Assembly (NCBI RefSeq): GCF_004362405.1
Contig: NZ_SNXE01000011.1
Location: 33,765-97,764 of the forward strand
Direction of reading: 5' to 3'
From: Roseateles asaccharophilus
GTDB taxonomy: Bacteria > Pseudomonadota > Gammaproteobacteria > Burkholderiales > Burkholderiaceae_C
DNA: 64,000 nt
Made by a program: the position numbers and the translations under genes
Notes under the pieces: generated by a model
Databases searched by the model: none
Seen by the model: the letters and a program-made list of their open reading frames with translations, nothing else
Told to the model about the DNA's origin: nothing
Shown: piece by piece, positions 1 to 10,448 of the stretch
Layout of the letters: each line of letters opens with the position of its first letter
Numbering within the stretch: the first letter of the stretch is position 1

Positions 1-3000
1 AGGTGGGCGGTGAGGCCGGGCGGGTGGACCAGCTGGGCGAGATCCTGAGCGCCCGGGGCAACACCACCCTGGTGGGCATGGCCGTCAACCAGATGGGCCG
101 CATCAGCGCCAGCACCAGCGTGAGCGAGAACGGCTCGGTCTTCCTGCTGGCACGCGGCAAGGCCAGCGCCAGCAGCGTCGCGTCCAGTGTGTTCAAGCGC
201 GCCCGCGAGGGCGGCAGCCTGGTGCTGGGCAGCAGCAGCCGCATCGAGATCACGCCCGAGGCCTCCTCGGCCACCAGCACAGACAGCGCCGGCTTCACGC
301 CCTCGCGCATCGAGATGAGCGCGCGCAGCATCAGCCTGCAGGGCGCCGAGCCGAGTGCTGGGTCCGGCAGTGGCCCCGGCGCCAGCATCGTGGCGCCCGG
401 CGCCAGCGTGCGCCTGCGCGCCGAGACCGTGCCTGTCTACGAGGTGCCGGACACCCCGGGCAGCCATGCCCTGTCCCTGCCCAAGCCCGACATCCCGCGT
501 TTCGACGCCACGGCCAGCCTCAGCCTGGGGCGCGGCGTGAGCATCGACCTCTCGGGCACGCGCGACACCGAGGTCTCGGCGGGCCGCCACTATGTGACGA
601 CCGAGCTGCTGGGCGCCAACGACCTCAAGGACGCGCCGCTGCAAAAGGACGGTCTGCTCTACCGCGCCAAGGTCACGCTGGACATCCGCAAGGACTCCAA
701 GATCCTGGGCAGCCTGCAGAGCTATCGCGACGCGGTGGAGCGCAGCGTGCAGGAGCGTCTGTCCGGCGGCGGCAGCCTGATGCTGGAGAGTGCCGGCCTG
801 GTGCAGGCCGATGCCGGCTCGCGCCTGGATCTCTCGGGCGGCCGCATCCGCTACACCGCCGCCATCACCCAGCCCAGCCAGCTGCGCGGGGCCGATGGCC
901 TGCTCTACGACCTCAACGACGCGCCCGCGGATCAGGCCTATGTGGGCCTGTCCAATGCCGTCTACCGTCACTTCGGCCGCTGGGGTGCCGCGCGCAGCTT
1001 TGTGCTGGGCCCCAGCCTGGCCCTGGCCGGCTATGAGGAGGGGCAGGCCGCCGGCAGCCTACGGGTGGCCGGCAGCCAGCTGCGCCTGGACGGCGAGATG
1101 CTGGCCCGCACCCTGGTGGGTGAGCGCCAGCGCGAGGGCCTGGACAAGCTGGCCGCGCCGGGCCGTTTGCAGCTGGGGCAGGCCAGCGCCCTGGCCACCG
1201 GCGTGCAGCACACGCTGCTGCTGGGCAGCAGCGCCGCCGCGCCGGCCGCCAGCGGCACGGGCAGCTGGCTGGATCTGGGACGGCTGGACGCGTCGGGCTT
1301 TGGCCGCTACGCCCTGGCCAGCGACGGCGATATCGTGGTGGAGCAGGCCCTGCGCCTGGCACCGCGCAGCCAGCTCAGCCTGTTCTCGCGCGGCGCGCAG
1401 GGCATCCGTCTGGCCGCCGATGTGCAAAGCGCCGGCGGCACGCTCAGCGCCCAGACCGTGGCCCGGCCCGAGCAGGCCGGCAGCCAGGCCGGAGACATCG
1501 TGGTGGCCGATGGGGTGCGCCTGGAGCTGGCGGGCCGCCTCGTGAATCAGGAGCGCGACGGCGTCCAGCCCCAGGCCAGCGCCGAGGGCGGCAGTCTCAG
1601 GCTCAATTCCGGGGCCGGTCTGGCCCTGGGCCGCGACACGGTGCTCGATGTCTCGGGCGGCGCCACGGTGTCCGGCACGGGCCGGGTCGTGGCCGGCGCG
1701 GCCGGCGCCATCGAGCTGCGCAGCAGCATGGTGGGAGATCAGGCCCAGCGCTTTGATATCGCGGGCGCCCGTCTGCTGGGCCTGGGTCTGAACCGCGGCG
1801 GCAGCCTGAGCCTGCGCGCTGCCGAGGTGGAGATCGGCGGCAGTGGCAGCAGCCAGGCCGAGACCGGTCGTCTGCAGCTGGGCACGGAATTCTTCTCGCG
1901 GGGCGGCTTCGAGCGCCTGGAGATCGATGGGCAGCGCAGCCTGAGTCTCATCGCCGGCAGTGTGCTCAGCCCGCGCCTGCTCAACCACGGTGCCAGCGAT
2001 CAGCAGCTGCGCCTGGACCCGAACAGCGGCCAGGCCCGGGCCAGCGGAGCCTTGCTGGCCGAGCTGGGCGCGGCGCCGCGCGAGCAGGAGGATGCCCTGC
2101 GTCGCCCCGTGCATCTGAGCCTGCTGGCCAGCGGTCAGGCCGCGGTGGGCGGCAGCGGCCGGCTGCTGGTGGAGGAGGGCGCCCGCATCAGCCTGGACCC
2201 CCTGGCCAGCCTGAACCTGCGGGCCGCCGCGGATCTGCGTGTGGACGGCCAGCTGCAAGCGGCCGGCGGCCAGCTCAGCCTGAGCCAGAGCGGCGAGACC
2301 GCGCAGCAGTCTCAGCGTCTGAGCCTGGGCCGCAATGCCGTGATCGATGTGTCTGGCCGGCTGCTGCCCCTGCCATCCAGCGACGGGCTGCTGCGCGGCC
2401 GTGTGCTGGACGGCGGTCAGGTCAGCCTGAGCGCCCAGAGCCTGGACTGGGCCCAGGGCGCCCTGATTCGCGCCGACGGCGCCAGCGCCACCCTGGACGC
2501 CACCACCGCCCGGGGCCCGGCCCTGCCCGAGGGTCGGCAGCTGCTCAGCAGCCATGCCGGCCGGCTGAGCGTGGACCTGTTCAGCAATGCTAGCCAGGAC
2601 AGCCTGCTGGCCGGGCGCTTCGAGGCCCGCGCCGGCAGCCCCGAGCGCGCTCAGGGCGCCCTGGCCATCAGCGTGGGCCGACGCAGCGAAACCGTGGCCC
2701 TGGCGCACCGACTGCTGCTGCAAGGCGGCGCGGCCCAGGCCCAGCCCCAGCCCCTGGCCGGTGTGCGCACCGTGCAGCTGGGCACCGAACTCTTCTCGGC
2801 CGGCCTGGCCGATCTGAGCCTGAGCAGCCAGGACCGCCTGGTGCTAGGCGGCGATCTCGATCTGCAGCTGGCGCGCCGTCTGGTGCTGGACAGTCCCCAG
2901 CTGCTGCTGGAGGGTAATGGCCAGGCGCGGCTGAGCGCCGTCAGCGTGGCCCTGGGCAGCAGCAGCGATGCCCGGCCCGGCAGCAGCGCCCCCGGGCGCG

Positions 3001-6000
3001 GCACCGGCCGCCTCACGCTACAGGCCCGCGGGCCCAGCCTGGATGTCTTCGGCCATCAGCAGCTGGGCGGCATGGCCGCGCTGGAACTGGTCAGCGCGGG
3101 CGACATGCGCCTGCATGCCCAGAGCAGCGCCGACCCGGCCAAGGCCAACCGCGGCTCGCTCAAGGCCGAGGCCCATATCACCCTCAGCGCCGCCCAGATC
3201 TACGGCAGCAGCGCCAGCCGCTTCGAGCTGGACGCGCTGGGGCAGGACCTGCTGATCACCCGCCCCGAGGGCAGCACGGCCACGCCCGCCACGCCGCTGA
3301 GCGCCGGTGCGGCCCTGAGCTTCAAGGCCCGCGACATCGTGCAGGACGGCTTGTTGCGCGCGCCCCTGGGCCAGCTGAGCCTGCAGGCCAGCGAGCGGCT
3401 GCTGCTCACACCGCGCAGCCAGAGCTCCGTCTCGGGCGAGGGCCTCACGGTCTTCTACGGCAGCACCGTGGGCGGCGAGCGCTGGCAGTATGGCGGTCAG
3501 GCCCTCAAGGCCCTGCCGGCCAAGCAGATCGATCTGCAGGCCCCGCGCCTGGAGCTGCAGGCCCAGGGCAGCGCCAAGGCCAGCCTGGATCTGGGCGGCG
3601 GCGGCAGCCTGCAGGCCCTGGAATTCGTGGCCGGTCCCGGCGGCTCGCGCGATGTGTTTGCCGAGAGCTTTGATGGCCGCAGCGGCGCGTTTGCCATCGT
3701 GCCCGGTCAGACCCTGGCGCCGCTGGACAACCATATGGCCCAGGCCGGCATCACGGCCTTGCCCGGCCGCGAGCTGGTGCTGGAGCGCGCCCTGGTGTTG
3801 GGCGAGCAAGTCCTGGCCCCCGGGCGCTATGCCGTGCTGCCGGCCCGCTATGCCCTGCTGCCCGGCGCCGTGCTGGTGCGGCCCGAGGCGGCTTCGGACA
3901 CGCCGGTGGCCGCCGGCACCGAGCAGCGGCGCGACAACGGCGCCCTGCTGGCCGGCGCACGCCTGGCCAGCACCGGCACGGACATCGTGGAAGGGCGCCT
4001 GGCGGGCTTTGTGTTCACGCCCTCGGCCACGGCCCGCAAGTCCTCCGAGATCCGCAGCCTGGATCTGGACGCCTATCTCAAGGCCCAGGCCCAGCGCGAG
4101 GGTCAGCCGCGGCCGGCCTCGGTGGCCGATGCGGGCCATCTGAACCTCAGTGCCCAGCAGCTGGCCCTGGCGGCCCAGCTGCGCCTGACGGCCGCCGACA
4201 AGGGCCAGGCTGGCAGCCTGGCGATTGCGGCCGAGCAGATGCGTGTGGGCGCCAGCGCCGCCGCGCGCCCGGCCGATCTGCCGGCCAACACCTTGTGGCT
4301 GGCCGCCGACGAGCTGGCCGCCTCGGGCGCGGGTTCTCTGACCCTGGGCGCCCTGCGCACCGTGGACGCCAAGGGCCAGAACCTGGCCGATGTGCGGGCC
4401 CGCCAGCTGGATGTGGAGGCCGGAACCCGCTTGCAGGGCTTTGCCGATCTGAAGCTGCTGGCGCGCGAGACCGTGAGCCTGGGCCAGGGCGTGCAGCTGC
4501 AGGCCGCCGCTCCCGCGCCACGGCCGGCGGAGCAGGGGAGCCCGGCGACGCTGCAGATCAAGGGCGACGGGGCCTCGCTGCAGCTGAGTGCGGGCGGCGG
4601 CGAGACGCTGCTGCGCAGCGAGTCCGGCGCCAGTCCCCAGGGCCGACTGAATCTGGGCCAGAGCGTCCGGCTGGCGGGTGCCAGCCTGGGCCTGGAGGCC
4701 GCGGGCCGGCTGGACCTGGGCGCCGAGGCGGCGCTGCAGGTGCAGGCCCTGAGCCTGGGCGCCAGCCGCATCCTCATCGGTGAGGGCGCGGCCCCGACCC
4801 AACCGGGTGAGCTGCGCCTGGGCGCCAGCCAGCTCTCGCAGTTCCTGGCGGCCGAGAGTCTGGCCCTGCGCAGCTATGGGGACATCGTTTTCGAGGCCGG
4901 TGCCCGTCTGGGCGGTGCCGGCCTGGGCCAGCTGCTGCTGGACGCCCAGCGCCTGAGCGTGCGCGAGGGTGGCGAGGCCAGCGCCAGCGCGGCCCGTCTG
5001 AGCCTGAGCAATAGCGGCGGCAGCGCGGACCAGCCCCTGCAAGGCGGCAGCGCGCGCCTGAGCCTGAATGCCCTGCAGGGCCCCCTGCAGATCGGCCCCG
5101 GCAGCGTGCAGCTTCAGGGCCTGGCCGCAGCCGAGTTGAGCTCAGGCAGCGAGATCCGCCTGAGCGGTGCGGGCAGCCTGCAGACGGCCGGTGATCTGAG
5201 CCTGAGCGCCCCGCGCCTGGTGGCCGATGCGCAGGCTCGGCAGCAGCTGCAGGCGGGTGGCCTGATGCAGCTGCAGACCCAGGCGCTGGCCGCTGGGGCG
5301 CCGCCGGCCGAGGCGGCCGGCGAGGCCGCACAGCTGAGCCTGAGCGCCCGCGAGCTGCGCCAGGGCACGCGCATCGAGCTGCCCTCGGGCCAGCTGCAGC
5401 TGCAGGCCCAGGGTGCGCTGCGCTTCGAGCGCGGCTCCCAGACGCTCTTGCAAGGCAGCAGCCATGAGCTGGCGCAGCAGCGCGTCAACACCCCCGGCGG
5501 CCGTCTGCTGGCCAGCTCGGCCGCGGGGGACATGGTCCTGGCGCCCGAGGCGCGGCTGGATGTCTCGGGCGGCGGCAGCGGCGCCGAGCGCGCCGCGGGC
5601 GGCGAGCTGCGGCTGTCGGCGGCCCAGGGCCGCCTGGAACTGCAGGGGCAGCTGCGCGGCCAGGAGGCTCGTCTGCTGCTGGACAGCCGCCAGGCCCTGG
5701 ACCTGGGCGCGCTGGCGAGTCAGCTGGGCCAGGAGGGCGGGCAGTTTGGAGAGCAGATTTCGGTGCGCAACCGCCAGGGCGATCAGCGCCTGCCCGCGGG
5801 CGCCGAGCTGCGCGCCCGGCGCCTGGAGCTTTCCGCCGACCAAGGGGCGGTGCAGCTGCAGGGCAGCCTGCGCGCCGAGGCCGAGCGCGGTGCCCTGGTC
5901 CAGGTGGCCGCCGGCGGCGATCTGCGCCTGATGGCGGGCGCCCAGCTGCTGGCCGCCAACCGCGGCGAGGCGGCCGATGGCGGCGAGATCCGCCTGATGA

Positions 6001-9000
6001 GCAGCGCCGGCCGCATCAGTCTGGAAGAGGGGGGCCGGCTGGCCACGCCAGGCGGCGAGGGCGGGCGCGATGGCGAGGTCCTGCTGCGGGCCGCGCGCAC
6101 CGGCGTCACGGAAAGCGGCAGCCAGCGCGGCGGCACGGGCGTGGCGGTGGAGCGCCTGCGCGCCAGCTTCGAGGCGGTGCGCCGCATCGAGGTGGAGGCG
6201 GTGCGGCGCTACGAGGACATCACCCTGATCAGCGAGACGGCGACGGCCCTGCCCACGCCCACGCCGACCGTGGCGCCAACGCCCCGACCGACGGCATCGC
6301 CCACCGCAGCGCCCACGGCGGCTCCGACGGGTGCCCCGACGGCCGCTCCGACCGCTGCACCGACTGCTGCACCGACTGCTGCACCAACCGCCGCACCGAC
6401 TGCGGCTCCCACGCCCGCACCGACCACACCGCCGACCGAACCCTCGCCGGGCAATGGCGCGGGAACCACGATAGGCGTCAAGCCGCCGCCGCCGCCGGTG
6501 GGCCCCAAGCCGGCCCAGCTGGCCGGCGCCCAGTCCCTGATGCTGGGCAGCGAGCTGCCCGCCGGCCAGGTGCCGCCGGCCCTGCTGAGCGCGGTGCGCA
6601 TCGCGGCCGCGGCCGAGCCCGCCACGGCCTCGGCCGGCAATGGCAACAACACGACCATAGGCAACAAGCCGCCGGCGCCGCCGGTCGGCCCGCCCACCGC
6701 GGCACCTACGCCTCCGCCCACGGCCGTTCCCACCCCGCCGGCTCCCACGCCCCCGGCACCCGGGCCGGGCCCTTTGCCATCACCGACCCCCACCGCGGCG
6801 CCCACTCCGCCGGCTCCGGCGCCCGGGCCCGGTCCCGCGCCGACCCCGGCCCCGACAACGGCCCCGGTGCCCAAGCCACCGGCCCCCACACCCGCGCCGG
6901 TGCCCACGCCGCCGCCCAAGATCCTCAAGCCCTCCCAGGTGGAGGCGGACAACCTGGCTTTTGTGGGTACGCGTGCCGCGCAGACGCAGCGCATCGCGGC
7001 CGAGCTGGCCGGTGGCAATGCCGAGCTGGCGGCCCGGCTCACGGTGGCGCCGGGCGTGGAGATCCGCAGCCCCGGCCGGCTCAGCCTGGAAAGCGAGTGG
7101 AATCTGGTGCCGGCCAGCGGCAGCCGCGTGGGCGAGGCCATGCGTCTGAGCCTGCGCGCCGGTGGCGACCTGGCCCTGCTCAACAGCCTGAGCGACGGCT
7201 TTGCCGCGGCCCGCAGCGCCACGGACAAGCGTGCGATTGCGGCCAATGGCGTGGCCATGGCCGGCCGGGCGGCGTCCTTCCGCCTGGTGGCGGGCGCCGA
7301 TCTCGCGGCGGCCGATCCGCTGGCCGTGAACGAGGCCGCCAACGCGGGAGGCAACCTGATCATCGGCCGGCCCGGCAGCAGCGCCACGGCCACGCCGCCC
7401 ATCGTCTTCATCCGCAGCACCACGGGCAGCATTGCCATGGCCGCCGCGGGCGACATCAATCTGGGCGTGGCGCTCAATGCCCAGGGCCGCAACGGCCAGG
7501 TGCGCATCTACACGACGGGCGAGGCCCTGCCGGCGCCCAGCACCCAGGATTTGAACCGCCTGGGCCTGCGCCTGAGCGATCAGCTGATTCCCAACAGCCC
7601 CAGCGGCAATCTGGGCCCCTTCTTCGATCACGCCGGCGCCATTTCTCTGCAGGCCGGGCGCGATGTGCTGAGCCTGCCCGGCTACAAATACCCCAGCGCT
7701 GGCGGCCAACCCACCAGCGTTCAGTATGTGGCCGACTGGTGGTGGCGTCAGCTCAGCCTGGGTAGCAGCCAAAACCCGAATCTGGGCCTGATGTTCTGGT
7801 CGCGCTATGACCAGTTCGCCCAGGGCATTGCCTCCTTTGGCGGCGGCGATATCGCGGTGCGCGCCGGCCGCGATCTGGTGGACCTGGAGCTGTCCACCCC
7901 GGCCAGCGGCTATCGCCTGGCGGCCGTGGGTACACCGGACAGCAAGGACTATCTGCCCGAGGCCGGAGCCTGGCTGCCGGGCGGCCGCCTCAGCGCCAGC
8001 GCCGGGCGCGATGTGCTGGGTGGCCTCTACAACGCGGGCGGTGCCCAGGCCAGCCTCAGCGCGGGTGCGGGCATCGGTGGCGGCAGCGGGAGAGCGCTGG
8101 CCTATGCCGGCCCCCAGCTCTTCCATCTGGATACGCGCTGGTCGGTGCAGGCGGGTAGCGATCTGCAGCTGGGCAGCCTCAGCAACCCGGCCCTGCTCAG
8201 CGGCCTGCGCCAGGGCACGGAGACGGCGGCTGGCGAGGCCCGCACCGCGGCGGTCACCGGCTTGGCGGACCGGGCCCAGGCCAGGCTGCTGAGCGTCAGC
8301 GGGGACCTGAGCCTGAGCGGCCAGCGCCCCAGCGGGGTGACGGCGGTGATGACGGGCGCGGGCGAGAACGTACTGCCCGACAGCCTGAGCCTGGCCGCGC
8401 CGGCCGGCGGTATACGCCTAGACAAGCCCCTGGTTCAGCTGCCCGTGGGCGAGGCCCGCCTGAGCCTGCTGGCCCGTGATGAGCTGCGCCTGCTTGGCGG
8501 GCTCTGGGTGGGCGCCACCCGGGCCGAGGACAAGAGCCAGGCCCAGCCCCTGGCCCAGGCCGGCTTGCAGCGGCTGCTGGGCCAGTGGCGCAGCAGCCCC
8601 GAGGGCCTGGACGCGAGCGATCGCAGCCCCTTGCTCCTGGTCTCGGCCGCGGACTCGCTGCGCCTGGAGGGCTCGAGCTTCAGCGCCCGCCCCCTGCAGC
8701 TGCAGGCGGGTCGCGATCTGGTGCTGGCGACCATCAATGTGCAGCATCAGGCTGCGGGGGAGCTGAGCTTGCTGCAGGCCGGCCGAGACCTGCTGCTCAA
8801 CGGCAGCAGCATCAGTGGTCTGCGGGTGGCCGGGCCGGGCGAGGTGCTGGCGCTGGCGGGGCGCGATGCCGATCTGCGTGGCGGCACAGGCCTGCTCAGC
8901 GAGGGCAATGTCAACAACGCCACCCTGCTGCAGCCGGGCGGGGCGGCCCTGACCCTGGTCAGCGCCTACCAGCCTACCGATCTGGCCCAGGCCGGGGCCT

Positions 9001-10448
9001 ATGCCCTGCAGGGCGCGGGCCTGCAGCATCACAGCGCCTTGCTGGCGGTGCAGCTCAAGGCCCTCAGCGAGACGGGCAAGACCCTGGACGCGGTCGAGGC
9101 TCAGAAGCAGGCCAAGGACTTTGCGGCCCTGAAGCCGCAGGAGCAGCGCGCCCGGGTGCAGGCCCTGGTGGGCGAGAGTCTGCTGGCCGTCGAGAGCGAG
9201 CGCTATCTGCAGCAGGCCCTGGCCCTGGCCGAGGCACAGAGCCGCGCCGCCACCGAGGCCGTGGCCGCCGGTCGGGTCACGGGCAGCGGGCGCGATGTGG
9301 CGCGCCCGCCCCTGGCCGGCTCTGAGTTCCTGGCCGGTGAGCCGCGTTTGCAAGCGGCGGAGCCGGCGGCGCGCGATGAGGCCCAGGCCGCGGTCCGCCA
9401 GGAGCTGCGCGAGGCCCTGCAAGGCCAGGCCTTGGGCGCGGCCCTGCTGGCCAAGGCCGGCAGCCTGGGGCCGCAGGGCTATGAACAGCTGCTGCTGGCG
9501 GTGTCGCCGCACATGGCGGGCCTGCGTGACTTTGTGAATGCCCGTCTGGGCGGTGCGCCGCGCGACGCGGCCACGGCCTGGCGTGAATTCGCCGGCCTGC
9601 CGGCGGCCCAGCGCTTGATCTTCCTGCAGCAGACCCTGATGCGCGAGCTGCAGGCCGCGGGCCGGGCGGCCGCGGCGGGCGAGCGCGCGGCCTATCTGCG
9701 CGGCTATCAGGCCATGCAGGGGCTGTACCCGCAGGCCGAGGCCCGCGACGGGCGCATCCTGCTGGCCAACAGCCAGGTCAAGACGGCCCAGGGCGGGGCC
9801 ATCACCCTGCTGGCCCCGGGCGGCAGCATCAATGTGGGCGATCTGGCCGGCCAGAGCGGCAAGAGCGCGGCCGATGTGGGCATCGTCAGCGTGGCCGGTG
9901 GCGCGGTGCAGGCCGCGGTGCGCGACAGCGTGGAAGTGAACCAGTCACGCATCTTCACCCTGGCCCAGGGCGATGTGTTGCTCTGGGCGGGCCTGGGCAA
10001 TCTGGATGCGGGCCGGGGCGCCAAGACCGTGACCGGCGCGCCGCCGCCCGTCTACACCCTGGACCGCGAGGGCCGGGTGGTGGTGGACACCAGCGGCTCC
10101 TTCAGCGGCAGCGGCATCGCGGTGCTGGACAAGGGCAGCGCCCTGGATCTGTATGCCCCGCTGGGCGAGATCAATGCCGGTGATGCGGGCATCAAGTCCG
10201 CCGGCAATCTCTTCCTGGGTGCCACGGTGGTGCGCGGTGCCGACAACATTGCCGCGACCGGCGCGGTGCAGGGCGCCAACCTGGCCGCCCCGGCGCCACC
10301 GCCACCGTCCATCACCCCCCCCACACCGGCCGCCACCGAGGGCGGCAAGCGTGAGGCCGCGTCCGGCGACGAGGACGAGAACCGCAAGCGCCGCCCCCGC
10401 CGCAATCTGCTGCTGGAGTTCCTGGGCTTTGGCAGCAGCGGGGAATGA
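1..10448 (+). CDS. Filamentous haemagglutinin-family giant exoprotein with C-terminal DUF3739 region (5' partial)
   Basis: The open frame runs in from the left edge, so the signal peptide and any N-terminal secretion (TPS) domain are missing; about 3480 residues are visible. Residues 1-2070 and about 2320-3000 are degenerate Gly/Ser/Leu/Ala repeats (GGxLxLxA-like, with many short DVSGG or DLSGG turns), as expected for a right-handed beta-helix. Residues about 2080-2310 form a Pro/Thr/Ala-rich low-complexity stalk. Residues about 3015-3235 are Ala/Glu/Gln/Arg-rich and look helical. Residues about 3235-3370 (GGAITLLAPGGSINVG, then NQSRIFTL and GRGAKT) match my recollection of the DUF3739 region of FHA-like proteins. 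It ends in a basic tail (ENRKRRPRRN). Probably a surface adhesin or exoprotein. The ExbB-like gene starts at its stop codon, suggesting co-expression. Family fairly certain, function unknown. Confidence 0.85.
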   Translation, partial: VGGEAGRVDQLGEILSARGNTTLVGMAVNQMGRISASTSVSENGSVFLLARGKASASSVASSVFKRAREGGSLVLGSSSRIEITPEASSATSTDSAGFTPSRIEMSARSISLQGAEPSAGSGSGPGASIVAPGASVRLRAETVPVYEVPDTPGSHALSLPKPDIPRFDATASLSLGRGVSIDLSGTRDTEVSAGRHYVTTELLGANDLKDAPLQKDGLLYRAKVTLDIRKDSKILGSLQSYRDAVERSVQERLSGGGSLMLESAGLVQADAGSRLDLSGGRIRYTAAITQPSQLRGADGLLYDLNDAPADQAYVGLSNAVYRHFGRWGAARSFVLGPSLALAGYEEGQAAGSLRVAGSQLRLDGEMLARTLVGERQREGLDKLAAPGRLQLGQASALATGVQHTLLLGSSAAAPAASGTGSWLDLGRLDASGFGRYALASDGDIVVEQALRLAPRSQLSLFSRGAQGIRLAADVQSAGGTLSAQTVARPEQAGSQAGDIVVADGVRLELAGRLVNQERDGVQPQASAEGGSLRLNSGAGLALGRDTVLDVSGGATVSGTGRVVAGAAGAIELRSSMVGDQAQRFDIAGARLLGLGLNRGGSLSLRAAEVEIGGSGSSQAETGRLQLGTEFFSRGGFERLEIDGQRSLSLIAGSVLSPRLLNHGASDQQLRLDPNSGQARASGALLAELGAAPREQEDALRRPVHLSLLASGQAAVGGSGRLLVEEGARISLDPLASLNLRAAADLRVDGQLQAAGGQLSLSQSGETAQQSQRLSLGRNAVIDVSGRLLPLPSSDGLLRGRVLDGGQVSLSAQSLDWAQGALIRADGASATLDATTARGPALPEGRQLLSSHAGRLSVDLFSNASQDSLLAGRFEARAGSPERAQGALAISVGRRSETVALAHRLLLQGGAAQAQPQPLAGVRTVQLGTELFSAGLADLSLSSQDRLVLGGDLDLQLARRLVLDSPQLLLEGNGQARLSAVSVALGSSSDARPGSSAPGRGTGRLTLQARGPSLDVFGHQQLGGMAALELVSAGDMRLHAQSSADPAKANRGSLKAEAHITLSAAQIYGSSASRFELDALGQDLLITRPEGSTATPATPLSAGAALSFKARDIVQDGLLRAPLGQLSLQASERLLLTPRSQSSVSGEGLTVFYGSTVGGERWQYGGQALKALPAKQIDLQAPRLELQAQGSAKASLDLGGGGSLQALEFVAGPGGSRDVFAESFDGRSGAFAIVPGQTLAPLDNHMAQAGITALPGRELVLERALVLGEQVLAPGRYAVLPARYALLPGAVLVRPEAASDTPVAAGTEQRRDNGALLAGARLASTGTDIVEGRLAGFVFTPSATARKSSEIRSLDLDAYLKAQAQREGQPRPASVADAGHLNLSAQQLALAAQLRLTAADKGQAGSLAIAAEQMRVGASAAARPADLPANTLWLAADELAASGAGSLTLGALRTVDAKGQNLADVRARQLDVEAGTRLQGFADLKLLARETVSLGQGVQLQAAAPAPRPAEQGSPATLQIKGDGASLQLSAGGGETLLRSESGASPQGRLNLGQSVRLAGASLGLEAAGRLDLGAEAALQVQALSLGASRILIGEGAAPTQPGELRLGASQLSQFLAAESLALRSYGDIVFEAGARLGGAGLGQLLLDAQRLSVREGGEASASAARLSLSNSGGSADQPLQGGSARLSLNALQGPLQIGPGSVQLQGLAAAELSSGSEIRLSGAGSLQTAGDLSLSAPRLVADAQARQQLQAGGLMQLQTQALAAGAPPAEAAGEAAQLSLSARELRQGTRIELPSGQLQLQAQGALRFERGSQTLLQGSSHELAQQRVNTPGGRLLASSAAGDMVLAPEARLDVSGGGSGAERAAGGELRLSAAQGRLELQGQLRGQEARLLLDSRQALDLGALASQLGQEGGQFGEQISVRNRQGDQRLPAGAELRARRLELSADQGAVQLQGSLRAEAERGALVQVAAGGDLRLMAGAQLLAANRGEAADGGEIRLMSSAGRISLEEGGRLATPGGEGGRDGEVLLRAARTGVTESGSQRGGTGVAVERLRASFEAVRRIEVEAVRRYEDITLISETATALPTPTPTVAPTPRPTASPTAAPTAAPTGAPTAAPTAAPTAAPTAAPTAAPTAAPTPAPTTPPTEPSPGNGAGTTIGVKPPPPPVGPKPAQLAGAQSLMLGSELPAGQVPPALLSAVRIAAAAEPATASAGNGNNTTIGNKPPAPPVGPPTAAPTPPPTAVPTPPAPTPPAPGPGPLPSPTPTAAPTPPAPAPGPGPAPTPAPTTAPVPKPPAPTPAPVPTPPPKILKPSQVEADNLAFVGTRAAQTQRIAAELAGGNAELAARLTVAPGVEIRSPGRLSLESEWNLVPASGSRVGEAMRLSLRAGGDLALLNSLSDGFAAARSATDKRAIAANGVAMAGRAASFRLVAGADLAAADPLAVNEAANAGGNLIIGRPGSSATATPPIVFIRSTTGSIAMAAAGDINLGVALNAQGRNGQVRIYTTGEALPAPSTQDLNRLGLRLSDQLIPNSPSGNLGPFFDHAGAISLQAGRDVLSLPGYKYPSAGGQPTSVQYVADWWWRQLSLGSSQNPNLGLMFWSRYDQFAQGIASFGGGDIAVRAGRDLVDLELSTPASGYRLAAVGTPDSKDYLPEAGAWLPGGRLSASAGRDVLGGLYNAGGAQASLSAGAGIGGGSGRALAYAGPQLFHLDTRWSVQAGSDLQLGSLSNPALLSGLRQGTETAAGEARTAAVTGLADRAQARLLSVSGDLSLSGQRPSGVTAVMTGAGENVLPDSLSLAAPAGGIRLDKPLVQLPVGEARLSLLARDELRLLGGLWVGATRAEDKSQAQPLAQAGLQRLLGQWRSSPEGLDASDRSPLLLVSAADSLRLEGSSFSARPLQLQAGRDLVLATINVQHQAAGELSLLQAGRDLLLNGSSISGLRVAGPGEVLALAGRDADLRGGTGLLSEGNVNNATLLQPGGAALTLVSAYQPTDLAQAGAYALQGAGLQHHSALLAVQLKALSETGKTLDAVEAQKQAKDFAALKPQEQRARVQALVGESLLAVESERYLQQALALAEAQSRAATEAVAAGRVTGSGRDVARPPLAGSEFLAGEPRLQAAEPAARDEAQAAVRQELREALQGQALGAALLAKAGSLGPQGYEQLLLAVSPHMAGLRDFVNARLGGAPRDAATAWREFAGLPAAQRLIFLQQTLMRELQAAGRAAAAGERAAYLRGYQAMQGLYPQAEARDGRILLANSQVKTAQGGAITLLAPGGSINVGDLAGQSGKSAADVGIVSVAGGAVQAAVRDSVEVNQSRIFTLAQGDVLLWAGLGNLDAGRGAKTVTGAPPPVYTLDREGRVVVDTSGSFSGSGIAVLDKGSALDLYAPLGEINAGDAGIKSAGNLFLGATVVRGADNIAATGAVQGANLAAPAPPPPSITPPTPAATEGGKREAASGDEDENRKRRPRRNLLLEFLGFGSSGE
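6299..6420 (+). repeat. 12-bp tandem repeat encoding Pro-Thr-Ala-Ala units
   Basis: Inside the giant exoprotein gene a 12-base unit of the type accgactgctgc is repeated about ten times. It is nearly perfect around 6354-6386 and degenerate on either side. It encodes runs of PTAA. The unit is a multiple of three, so copy-number change would alter stalk length without breaking the frame. Confidence 0.75.

Noticed and set aside
3018..5042. Long open frame on the minus strand inside the giant exoprotein gene (and similar ones nearby)
   Set aside because: High-GC codon use leaves the opposite frames open; the translations are Gln/Ala/Gly-rich without domains and the plus-strand frame has clear protein repeats.
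6299..6420. Tandem repeats as a possible CRISPR array
   Set aside because: Units are 12 bases, contiguous without spacers, and encode PTAA in frame.
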